The position numbers and the translations under genes were made by a program. The notes below the pieces were generated by a model that saw only the letters and a list, made by a program, of their open reading frames with translations, searched no databases and was not told where the DNA came from. This document shows, one piece after another, positions 53,971-62,769 of a DNA stretch of 64,000 nt; positions within the stretch are counted from its first letter, which is position 1; each line of letters starts with the position of its first letter. This stretch comes from BPJU01 sp964425225 (lineage in GTDB: Bacteria > Planctomycetota > Planctomycetia > Pirellulales > Pirellulaceae), in contig CAYRMD010000016.1 of the NCBI GenBank assembly GCA_964425225.1, forward strand, positions 1 to 64,000. The letters run 5' to 3'.

Positions 53971-56900
53971 ATGAAGATGGCAGATCTTGGAATGGGGCCA
54001 TTCGGCCTTTCCGGTATGTGGCTTTGGGGTCAGGCAGAATTCTGGCGGACTGCGGCTTACGTAGCGGGTGTCGTGGCTTTGTTTCTGGTTCCCTACTTGA
54101 CTTCCTACCCGCTTGCGCGGCGTTTGCGCGTACCGGAGTATCGCACGCGGCTCGGTATCATCCTTTTTTCATTCTTGGCCGGTATTGCTGTCGTGGCCAT
54201 CGCCCGTTATCCGCGATTCGGTGTGGATTTGCGCGGTGGAGTGATTCTGGTTTATAAAGTGGATATCGAATCGACAGCCGCAGGCCAAACTACCCCATCG
54301 GACACCTCCAATAACCAGGCCGGCCCATCGGCGGGACGGCAAGTGGCCGACTTTCAAATGGGTGACCTGGTTGAAGCTCTCAAACGTCGGTTGAATCCCG
54401 ATGGGCTAAAGGAAATCGTCATTCGGCCGTTCGGCGTCGAACAGGTGGAGATTATCGTGCCGCAGGCCGAGGGCGCCGAAATCGAAGCTGTCAAGCGGAG
54501 CATTGCGACGGCGGGAGTGCTCCTGTTTCGCATTGTGGCCAACACGAAGGATCACATGGATCTTATACAGTATGCGGAAAGGCAGTTGGATGACCCCGTA
54601 CGGCGAATGTTGCGGGAGGTACGGGATCCCGACGGGCGTATCGTGGCACGTTGGGTACCGGTCGCTCGGGCTCAAGAAACCATAGAGGGCATTCACCCGC
54701 TAAAGGAAAACGTTGCCGCAGACATTATTCGCGACGGACGTACCGGCAACCGCATTGTGAATATTCCACGTGAGGCGTACAACAGCGACTCGCAACCGGT
54801 CGCTTTTGAAAAATGGTTGGCTTCGCAGGGCATCGAAACGGTCGAAGTGTTGATGGTCGAGCCGGACCATGAGATGTACGACGTGCGCGGTGATTTTTTG
54901 GGAATGGTGCGGGCAGATTTCGATGAAAATCTGCGGCCGTGCGTGCGCTTTACCACCAAGGGCATCGGCTCGGCACGAATGGCGGCCTTAACCAGTCGCT
55001 ATCGCCCCGATAAGGATCCAGAATTCTATCGACGACTGGGAATCATTCTGGATAACCAGTTGCTGTCGGCCCCTCGCATCATGTCGACGATTGCCGACAA
55101 CGGGCAGATTACCGGCCGTTTCACCCAACAGGAAGTCGACGAACTTGTCCGGATATTGCGGGCAGGGAAATTGCCAGCCGTACTACACAAAGAGCCGATT
55201 AGTGAAAACCAAATCGGACCGATGCTGGGCTTGCAAACCATCCGTCAAGGGAGTGTGGCAATTGCCGTTTCGTTACTTGCCGTATTACTGTTCATGTTGT
55301 TTTATTATAGATGGGCAGGCGGAGTTGCTTGCTTGGCGCTGCTCCTGAATCTTTTGCTGACGTACTCGTTGTTGATCGTGCTTAGCGCTTCGCTTACCCT
55401 TCCTGGTTTGGCCGGCTTGGTATTGACGGTTGGAATGTCAGTGGATGCCAATGTGCTGATTTTCGAACGTATTCGTGAGGAGCTCCGCAAAGGAGCAGCT
55501 CTGCGTATGGCCATCCGCAACGGTTTTGATCGGGCACTCAATACGATCGTGGACGCTAACGTGACCACGCTCATCACCGGTATCGTGCTGTATGTGATCG
55601 GTACGGACCAGGTACGGGGTTTTGCCGTTACGCTTAACCTTGGCATCCTCATGTGCCTCTACACGGGCGTGTACTGTTCGAGAGTCGCTTTCGAGATTGG
55701 CGAGCGAAATCGGTGGATTACGAAACTGCGGATGCTTGATTGGGTCGGCGTGCCGGCATTTGATTTCATGGGCAAGGCGCGAGTTTGTATTATCGGTTCG
55801 TTAGTATTGATCTTGGCCGGTATCGTGGCGATGGTCGAGCGTAACCAGCGATTGCTCGATAAGGATATCGCCGGTGGCGTCTCCGTCGTCATGGCGCTGC
55901 GCGAACCGATGACTGACGCCGAGGTGCGCCGTCGTCTGGATGACGCCGTTCGTAAGGAGCGGGAGCGGGGAATTCGTTTCGAGTATTCCCTCAATCATAT
56001 GAAGGTCGAAGGTCGTCAGCCGGGAACGATCTGGAAAGTGGATTCCTCCTTTAGCGATGTCGAACGACTCAAAGAGCTGTTGGCCAATACGTTCGATCTG
56101 GTTACGTACTCGATGCAGTTTGAACCGCCACAACTTGTCTCTCAGAACAAGATAGAACCGGCCTCGTCGCCTTCATCTGCCCCGGCGACAAGTGGCAGCG
56201 CACCTGACATTCAGAACCGCGCGCCATCGGCGCCAACGCCAGAAGGGAAAACCGAAAATCAGGGAGCGCGGCACGACAGCGCGGCGCTTGATTGGCACTA
56301 CACGGGAATTCTGGTAGCAGATGGTGCGCTGGCTGACAACGGCCAGCTGGCCGAGAAAACCGCCGCGCTCCCAACGGAGCTTTCTGAAAAAGGTGAGTTG
56401 AGCGTTCGGCCGAGCGGCGAGCAGGTTCCGTCCGAGGAAAACGGCAAGCCGATTCCAACATCGCCCGCTGGTTCCCAAGCAGCCCAAGCCCCGGAAAACG
56501 TGCCCAGCGATGCCCCGCCGATGCAGCCGTCGGCAGAATCGTCCACCAGCCCATCGTCCCAGCCGCCTCAGTCGAGCACCCCATCCCCAAGTAGCTCGCC
56601 AACGGCCAGCCCTCCGCCGGCTACCGTTCTGTCGCGAACCGTGGTGCGGTTCGTCAACCAAGTCGAGAAGGCGACGCTTCAGTCGCTTTTGGAACAAGCG
56701 GCGGCCGATTTACTTGAAGGACCGGTTGTCATCCAACTAATCGCCGAGCAAATCGATCCGACCGGCCGGCAGGCGAGCAACATCTGGCATGTCGAAATGA
56801 GTCTACCACCTGAAGAAATGGAAAAAGTTCTACGGATTGTCCAAGAGCATATCAACCAGATGCCCGTCTGGATTCAGGCCAGTGCTATCGGTAGCCAAGT

Positions 56901-57462
56901 AGCCCGTGGAACTCGCAATCAAGCTGTAGCGGCCGCGATCGCCAGCTTAATCGGTATTGTGATTTATATTTGGATCCGTTTCCAAAAAGTGGCTTTTGGT
57001 CTAGCGGCTGTCGTGGCACTGGTACATGACGTGCTCGTCGCTTTGGGGTTGATCGCCATTAGCCACTATTTAGCCCCCGTGGGTTCGGTTCTATTGATTG
57101 AAGAATTCAAAATCAGTCTCCCCGTCGTCGCTGCGTTGATGACCCTTATCGGGTATTCGCTCAACGATACCATCGTGATCTTCGACCGTATTCGCGAGGT
57201 GCGCGGAAGAAATCCCCAATTGACTGCGGAAATGATCAACCTAAGTGCAAGTCAGACTCTGAGTCGTACGCTCCTGACGGCCGGTACCACGTTGCTTGTG
57301 GTTGTGATTCTCTATGCCTTAGGTGGTGAAGGAATCCACGGTTTCGCCTTCACACTATTGGTCGGCCTTATCGTTGGCACCTATAGCTCTATTTTCATTG
57401 CGTCCCCCATTCTGGTGTGGATGATTCGGCGGCAAGCAGCAAAGGTTTCCTCTGCCCTTTGA
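53971..57462 (+). CDS. secDF: Fused SecD-SecF protein-export membrane protein
   Basis: 1163 residues, uses the proton gradient to complete secretion through SecYEG. The N-terminal SecD part has GVDLRGGVILVYKVD and, in its membrane half, MSVDANVLIFERIREEL near residue 491. The SecF part begins near residue 595 (RVCIIGSLVLILAGIVAMVE) and carries LIGYSLNDTIVIFDRIREV near residue 1064. A Pro/Ser/Ala-rich low-complexity insert of about 160 residues (726-884) splits the SecF periplasmic domain. Fusion occurs in several phyla, including planctomycetes; the long insert is notable. Translation is coupled to yajC by a 10-base gap. Confidence 0.93.
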   Translation: MKMADLGMGPFGLSGMWLWGQAEFWRTAAYVAGVVALFLVPYLTSYPLARRLRVPEYRTRLGIILFSFLAGIAVVAIARYPRFGVDLRGGVILVYKVDIESTAAGQTTPSDTSNNQAGPSAGRQVADFQMGDLVEALKRRLNPDGLKEIVIRPFGVEQVEIIVPQAEGAEIEAVKRSIATAGVLLFRIVANTKDHMDLIQYAERQLDDPVRRMLREVRDPDGRIVARWVPVARAQETIEGIHPLKENVAADIIRDGRTGNRIVNIPREAYNSDSQPVAFEKWLASQGIETVEVLMVEPDHEMYDVRGDFLGMVRADFDENLRPCVRFTTKGIGSARMAALTSRYRPDKDPEFYRRLGIILDNQLLSAPRIMSTIADNGQITGRFTQQEVDELVRILRAGKLPAVLHKEPISENQIGPMLGLQTIRQGSVAIAVSLLAVLLFMLFYYRWAGGVACLALLLNLLLTYSLLIVLSASLTLPGLAGLVLTVGMSVDANVLIFERIREELRKGAALRMAIRNGFDRALNTIVDANVTTLITGIVLYVIGTDQVRGFAVTLNLGILMCLYTGVYCSRVAFEIGERNRWITKLRMLDWVGVPAFDFMGKARVCIIGSLVLILAGIVAMVERNQRLLDKDIAGGVSVVMALREPMTDAEVRRRLDDAVRKERERGIRFEYSLNHMKVEGRQPGTIWKVDSSFSDVERLKELLANTFDLVTYSMQFEPPQLVSQNKIEPASSPSSAPATSGSAPDIQNRAPSAPTPEGKTENQGARHDSAALDWHYTGILVADGALADNGQLAEKTAALPTELSEKGELSVRPSGEQVPSEENGKPIPTSPAGSQAAQAPENVPSDAPPMQPSAESSTSPSSQPPQSSTPSPSSSPTASPPPATVLSRTVVRFVNQVEKATLQSLLEQAAADLLEGPVVIQLIAEQIDPTGRQASNIWHVEMSLPPEEMEKVLRIVQEHINQMPVWIQASAIGSQVARGTRNQAVAAAIASLIGIVIYIWIRFQKVAFGLAAVVALVHDVLVALGLIAISHYLAPVGSVLLIEEFKISLPVVAALMTLIGYSLNDTIVIFDRIREVRGRNPQLTAEMINLSASQTLSRTLLTAGTTLLVVVILYALGGEGIHGFAFTLLVGLIVGTYSSIFIASPILVWMIRRQAAKVSSAL

Positions 57463-57520
57463 GCCCGCCGGCAGAGCGTTTTTTTGCTCGAGTGTTGGGG
57501 TATTCAAAAGGCAAAGATGG

Positions 57521-57562
57521 TTAACGCAAACGCGCAGAGGCCCCAAGGCGCAAAGAGAAACC
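57521..57562 (+). repeat. AACGCAAACGCGCAGAGG repeat
   Basis: 'gttaacgcaaacgcgcagag', followed by 'caaggcgcaaagaga'. It lies in the 57463-57824 gap, which otherwise holds only the hairpin at 57619. Confidence 0.75.
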
Positions 57563-57618
57563 GCGATAAGCAATCCGATAGTGTATTTACGCTCCTACAT
57601 CGTTCCGGCGCTTTGGAG

Positions 57619-57642
57619 CCGCGTTTCTAAAGACGCGGTTTT
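57619..57642 (+). terminator. Candidate terminator downstream of secDF
   Basis: CCGCGT, an 8-base loop, ACGCGG, then TTTT. About 155 bases after the secDF stop, so it could end that transcript. The gap makes this tentative. Confidence 0.45.
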
Positions 57643-57824
57643 GCTCCAGTTTTTCAACGTTGTTTGAGGCGGGCAAACGGCGCTCCTTGAATACCGCGTT
57701 CCTGCAAAAAAGTTTTCCGAACCGCAGTGGAGCTTCGTAGCGCTCCCGATTTCTTGGCAGCGCCCATGCGCCTGGCTGGTACGTTTTTTTCCGTCCTCGA
57801 GCTGACGAAATGGTAGGAATCGAG

Positions 57825-58838
57825 CTACGGGTTAGCGCTTTCGAGAGGCACCAGTCGCGTCACCGGCCGACGAATCGGGCGAATGCTTGGGGGGTTCGAG
57901 TCACTCTCAGATGAATGGCTCGAGTCATTGGTGGTTCCTGTTACCCGCGCCAGATGACCCTCCGAGCTACCTCGGTCAAGTGGTGTCAACTGTGTTGCTA
58001 CTAAGGGGGTGTCTGGATCGGGAATCGCCAGTTGCGCTCCGACCGGTAGCAATTGGGGGTTGGAGATCAACTCACGATTCGCAGCAAGGATTTTCCAGGC
58101 GAGCGCGGCGTTTCCATAGTAGCGCTGGGCGATGGAATCCAGGGTATCGCGATCGCGTACTGTATGCGTCCGCATGGCTGACGAGCCCCGAACGGGCTTA
58201 GAAACGACGTTCCTCGATGCGGGAAGCGCGGGCTCGGGCACCACAGATCGATCATCACTCACCGGTAGACCCGTAACGGGGTTCGACCGCCGCGGTAGAA
58301 GCGAGTCGTTAGCGTCTGTCGTGCGTGCGGTATCGGTCCAATTAAGCGGAGCGAGTCGTTGCGATAGCTGGCCGTACTGTTTTTCGATCAGCGGTGGCCC
58401 GTCCTCGCGTCGCGGATTGTCTAAAGGGGTTCGAGGTTGGACAGGCGTTGGTGGAGCTGTGTTGGGCAACCCAGCGCGAACGTAAGAGGTGGACGATGTG
58501 CTATTGCCGTTGCCCCCAGCCGCGACCGGCGGCACGTGAAGTAGCAAGGGGCCATTATCGCTCGACAATTGAGTTTGTCCCGACATTGGCCGCGCTGTGC
58601 CATCCACCGTCCAACTGGTTGTTCCCTGTCGAAAACACCAGGCGACTGCGACTCCCAAGGCGATGATTGCGAATCCCATCACGATTTGTCTGCCGGTACC
58701 CTGCACTGCCTTTTCCTTTCGAACGCGCGGTCGAGGGCTCGGGGATGTGCGGCGCCCAAGTATTCGCCGTTTTATCCTACCGGTGGCGTGCTTGCCGGAG
58801 GAGCGATCAACGTAAAAAACGGGAAGGTTTTTAGCCAT
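57825..58838 (-). CDS. Membrane-anchored LysM protein
   Basis: 337 residues. A basic N-terminus is followed by one transmembrane helix (about 52-70, QIVMGFAIIALGVAVAWCF). A long Pro/Ser/Thr-rich linker (about 75-220) leads to a LysM domain at about 224-273: HTVRDRDTLDSIAQRYYGNA, ALAWKILAANRELISNPQLL, PVGAQLAIP. LysM binds peptidoglycan or chitin-like glycans, so the protein probably tethers the inner membrane to the wall. The tail beyond 275 is basic and low complexity. No catalytic domain is present. Confidence 0.87.
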   Translation of the reverse strand: MAKNLPVFYVDRSSGKHATGRIKRRILGRRTSPSPRPRVRKEKAVQGTGRQIVMGFAIIALGVAVAWCFRQGTTSWTVDGTARPMSGQTQLSSDNGPLLLHVPPVAAGGNGNSTSSTSYVRAGLPNTAPPTPVQPRTPLDNPRREDGPPLIEKQYGQLSQRLAPLNWTDTARTTDANDSLLPRRSNPVTGLPVSDDRSVVPEPALPASRNVVSKPVRGSSAMRTHTVRDRDTLDSIAQRYYGNAALAWKILAANRELISNPQLLPVGAQLAIPDPDTPLVATQLTPLDRGSSEGHLARVTGTTNDSSHSSESDSNPPSIRPIRRPVTRLVPLESANP

Positions 58839-59347
58839 GACGCGCTACCTATATCGTTTACGAAAACCGGGTAAAGGTGCGCGTCCGTGCCGAGCGGCAA
58901 CTGCGGAAAGGTTTAGGCAAACTCTGCGGGCATGTGCATGCCTTAATCGAAGGGACCTTCGTCCGCCTGCCCTTTGGGTTAGATAGACTCCATCCCAGGT
59001 TGTTTATCGCATGGCCCGAGGGTGGAACCTTACAATAATTCGCGTAAACGGGAGAAACGTACAGTTGTAATTCACACAACGATTGCCGTTGGCGCTTTTG
59101 CGTTGAATTGGTTTAGCTGCTCCCTTTCGGCGCGGGCGCTGTAAAGATACACGCTTAATGGAACACTAGGGCTCGGAAGTACCCATCGAGCACGTATTGG
59201 GTGAGCACGTACTGGGTCACATCCGTTCAAGCCAAAAAAGGCGGAATGAGCCTTAGCTTGCCCCACTGACGAATACTCTCATTTGCAATCAAGACGCACA
59301 CCGACCAGAACAAGTGTTCGTTGTAATCGCTTTAATGAAAAGCCTTG
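58839..59347. other. Gap with a 15-base tandem duplication
   Basis: A repeat of the AACGCAAAGG family lies at 59092-59105 (inverted) and a tandem duplication of 'gagcacgta-tgggt' at 59188-59217 (two 15-base units differing at one position). No gene supported. Confidence 0.55.
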
Positions 59348-60379
59348 TCATTGGGCCAACGGTAGCGAGCGGTCTGTCCATGGCCATACCTTGGCCTTCT
59401 CGTTCAGTTGCTTGTAAACGAATCGCAACACTTCCGCTGCTACCGGGGTACCGCGCTGGAGCAACTGAGAACCTTGAAGGTTTACGTCGACCGGAAGATA
59501 TCTCAAGGTTTCCTCGGGATTTTGGTGACGCTTCTCTAAAAACCGGTACAACTTTTCTGCAGCTTGTTCGACCTGGCGATTGCCGGTGCCGAATGCGATC
59601 AACATGGGCAGTTGCGACACGACAGGATGACTCAAGGCAGCCCGATTATTCATGCTTCGAAAACTTTCTATAGGCGAAAGTAGTACGAGTGCTTTCACAT
59701 CTTTACCCTGCTTGTACGCAGGCAATGACTGCTTATTCCAATCGTGTACCGCCCAGTTCATGGCGACAAGCGTGCCGGTACCGGCACCTATGACACCTAG
59801 AAGCTCGATGTTCAGTTGACCTTTATTGTTTTCTCCCAAGAGGTGTGCCTTTACCGTATCGATATCCTCGATCATCCCAGCCAATAGAGCATTGATTTCA
59901 CGGTTGTTCATTTGGCTTACATCCAACGTCACGGGGCCAGCAACGGTGCGCATGACGGTACTTTGACCATGACCGCGCAGGTCGGGTACGGCGACGGCGT
60001 AACCGTACTGTTGCAAACCGGCCGCCAACTCAGCAAAGTCCGCGCCCCGTCCGTTCCAGTCGTGTATGAGAATCAGCGGTACAACTTGTTTGGGCTCAAT
60101 TTTTTTCACTTCCTGCGGTGTTTTTATATAGCCGCCAGGGTAGTACTGTACGAAGAGAGTCACGCCATCGCGCGTTGATAAGATCAGAGACTGTCGCGGC
60201 GGGATTTGTAGCTCCTCGTCTTGATCTTTTTTCGACTGCGAGCCTGGGGCTGACTTTCCTGATTTCGTTTGACCGAATACTGCCGGCGGAATTGTCAGGC
60301 TAAGCAGCGAAAAAATCACGACGGTGCAAGCCCAACGTAAGCCGGAGGTTGACCCATATGCGTGCCAACAGCGCATCAT
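59348..60379 (-). CDS. Secreted alpha/beta hydrolase-fold protein lacking the nucleophile Ser
   Basis: 343 residues from the ATG at 60379, with AAGGTGG eight bases upstream. A signal peptide (TVVIFSLLSLTIPPAVFGQ) is followed by an alpha/beta hydrolase core: LILIHDWNGRG (oxyanion region), then VAVPDLRGHGQS. The expected G-x-S-x-G elbow reads IGAGTGTLVAMNW (GAGTG at 198-202), so the nucleophile Ser is Gly. It may be inactive, a binding protein, or use another residue. The C-terminal part keeps helices and a late MLIAFGTGNRQVEQ. It is probably exported to the periplasm. Confidence 0.82.
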   Translation of the reverse strand: MMRCWHAYGSTSGLRWACTVVIFSLLSLTIPPAVFGQTKSGKSAPGSQSKKDQDEELQIPPRQSLILSTRDGVTLFVQYYPGGYIKTPQEVKKIEPKQVVPLILIHDWNGRGADFAELAAGLQQYGYAVAVPDLRGHGQSTVMRTVAGPVTLDVSQMNNREINALLAGMIEDIDTVKAHLLGENNKGQLNIELLGVIGAGTGTLVAMNWAVHDWNKQSLPAYKQGKDVKALVLLSPIESFRSMNNRAALSHPVVSQLPMLIAFGTGNRQVEQAAEKLYRFLEKRHQNPEETLRYLPVDVNLQGSQLLQRGTPVAAEVLRFVYKQLNEKAKVWPWTDRSLPLAQ

Positions 60380-60747
60380 AACTTGCCACCTTATCACCCA
60401 CCGAACGGCAGTACGAACGACGTCACCATTACCCATGGTAGGCTAACCACTGGGCCTGGTCAACGTTTTAGTGAAACATGCGTTGTGCGCCGTGCGGTGT
60501 GTCCTGCCTCGAAAGGGCATCTACGCCGAGAATGCCGCGAGATATCGTGGTTTCTTCGCCGGCCCGCCTCATGACGTTCAAGTAAAGACATTCGCCATCG
60601 AGCGTCGAATAGGATGCAGAACGATATGGAGTGAAAGACTTGCGTAAAACCGTGTCATCGTAGAGAATAAAGCTGGATTCAAGTGTGCGGCACGCCTTAT
60701 AGCTAACATTACCAGCAATTTTACGAAACAGCCGGGAGGTACCGCCA

Positions 60748-62769
60748 GTGAATAGTGTGTCATTCCCATCGCACGGCGGCGTAGCGCAATGGCTGGGCAC
60801 GCATAATGTGTGGCGGGAGAGCGCCTTTCCGTTTGCCGTAAGCTTAACCTTCCACCTGGTCGTGCTGGTGTTGATGGGTGTATTGCGCTTGCCCGAGCGG
60901 TCTCAGCCCGCACCGTTGTTGTTGGATGCATTGCCTCAAGACGTACCTCAATTTCAACTGCCCGAGCAATTCGTGGCTGCTGATGTGCCCCAAGAGGCGA
61001 TTGGGGCATTAAGTCTCAGTGGCATGGAATCGCTTCTTTCGCAAGCTCCCGAGTTGTCGGAAATATCCATTGTCGCCAACCCGCTCGACTACCTTGAATC
61101 GCCTCGCGGGGAAATCCAGATCGAGCGGCTTCTGGAAGTACCTACGGGGCGGCACTTCCAGGAGAACAAGCGAGTCAAGGGTGCCGCTGGAGAGGGAGTC
61201 ACTGCGGCTGAGGGAGCGATCGATCGGCTGACACAAGAGATCCTCAACTCGCTCAATGAACGAAAAACACTCGTCGTCTGGTTGTTAGATCAGTCGCCTA
61301 GTCTGGCCAAACAACACCGAGAAATCCGTGATCGATTGGCGAGGGTATACGAGGAACTTGGGATCCTCGAAGCGGCAGATAATGCAGCATTCCGTCGGCA
61401 CAACGACAAGCCGTTGTTAACGTCGGTGTATTGGTTCGGCGATAAGGTGACTCGTGTTCTGAAAAAGCCCACCGACCGGGTCGAAGAGGTGCTTAAGTCG
61501 GTGGAAAACGTACCGATGGATGAAAGCGGGATCGAGCGGGTTTTTTCGGCAATTTATGTGGCAGCCCGCGATGCGGCCGAATATCGTGAGCCGAACTCGG
61601 ATCGTGGAGAAACGGATCGGAACGTCTTGCTGATTGTCTTTACGGATGAAGCGGGTGAGGATCAGGATGGCTTGGAAACCACGGTGCGCTTTTGCCGCCG
61701 TAATGGGATCGTCGTCTATGTCGTCGGAGCTCCCGCTCCGTTCGGCCGCAAAGAGGCGTACCTGAAGTTCGTCGATCCGGACCCAAAGTACGATCAATCG
61801 GTGCGGTGGGGAGTGGTCGATCAGGGACCTGAGTCGCTGATGCCCGAACGGCTCAAATTAACCTTTGGTGTTGCTCCAGAGGATGAAGAACCGATTGACT
61901 CAGGTTTCGGCCCCTATGGTCTGACTCGATTGTGTTATGAGACAGGGGGCATCTATTTTGCCGTTCATCCGAACCGCAGGTTGGATCGTGGGGTGGGGCG
62001 CCGTGAGACGGAGGTCTATGCTGCGCATCTGAGGCGCTTTTTCGACCCGGAAGTGATGCGGTTTTATCGCCCGGATTATGTTTCAATGGAAGAGTATCAG
62101 CGGCGGCTGCAAGCGAACAAGGCGCGCGCCGCCCTGGTAACGGCCGCTCAGATGAGTTGGGTCGAGGTGCCGCCGATGCCGAAACGGCGTTTCATCAAAC
62201 AAGACGATGCACAGTTTGTATCCGAATTGACCGAAGCGCAAAAAGTCGCTGCTCTACTGGAACCGAAGCTGCAACAACTGCACGAGGTACTGAAAGCCGG
62301 AGAAACCGATCGTGAGCAAGAGGCCGCGCCGCGCTGGCAAGCCGGTTACGATCTGGCTATGGGACGCGTGCTGGCAGGACGAGCCCGTACCGAATCCTAC
62401 AATGCCATGTTGGCGAAGGCCAAGCGGGGAATGGCATTTCGTGACCCGAAAAACAACACCTGGGAATTGGAACCGTCTGACGATTTGTCCGAATTAGGCA
62501 GTCAGTTGGAAAGGTTAGCACAACAGGCGCGGTTTTATTTGGAACGAGTAGTGCGCGAACATCCCGGTACACCCTGGGCCTATGTAGCACAACAAGAGTT
62601 AGCCACTCCGATGGGGTGGAAGTGGAAAGAATCCTTTACGGACCTTTCACCACCTCCTAGCCGCCCGGCCAATAACAATAATAACAACAACCGGCCAGCT
62701 ACCCCTCCGGACGACCAGGCGCGGCGATTGGAACCGCCTAAACCTGTGCGAAAGTTTGAAAAGCTCTGA
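60748..62769 (+). CDS. VWA-domain protein with TonB-like membrane anchor
   Basis: 673 residues. One transmembrane helix near residues 28-46 holds S32-LTF-H36, the S-x3-H pattern of TonB-type anchors. A von Willebrand A domain starts near 175 with a complete MIDAS DxSxS motif (WLLDQSPSLAK), followed by NVLLIVFTDEAGEDQDGLET. Residues 430-600 are helical and charged. The tail is Pro-rich with a run of seven Asn residues coded by aat/aac triplets, then KPVRKFEKL. GTG at 60748 has GGGAGG about 11 bases upstream. Function is unknown; coupling to an ExbB/ExbD motor is inference. Confidence 0.85.
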   Translation: MNSVSFPSHGGVAQWLGTHNVWRESAFPFAVSLTFHLVVLVLMGVLRLPERSQPAPLLLDALPQDVPQFQLPEQFVAADVPQEAIGALSLSGMESLLSQAPELSEISIVANPLDYLESPRGEIQIERLLEVPTGRHFQENKRVKGAAGEGVTAAEGAIDRLTQEILNSLNERKTLVVWLLDQSPSLAKQHREIRDRLARVYEELGILEAADNAAFRRHNDKPLLTSVYWFGDKVTRVLKKPTDRVEEVLKSVENVPMDESGIERVFSAIYVAARDAAEYREPNSDRGETDRNVLLIVFTDEAGEDQDGLETTVRFCRRNGIVVYVVGAPAPFGRKEAYLKFVDPDPKYDQSVRWGVVDQGPESLMPERLKLTFGVAPEDEEPIDSGFGPYGLTRLCYETGGIYFAVHPNRRLDRGVGRRETEVYAAHLRRFFDPEVMRFYRPDYVSMEEYQRRLQANKARAALVTAAQMSWVEVPPMPKRRFIKQDDAQFVSELTEAQKVAALLEPKLQQLHEVLKAGETDREQEAAPRWQAGYDLAMGRVLAGRARTESYNAMLAKAKRGMAFRDPKNNTWELEPSDDLSELGSQLERLAQQARFYLERVVREHPGTPWAYVAQQELATPMGWKWKESFTDLSPPPSRPANNNNNNNRPATPPDDQARRLEPPKPVRKFEKL

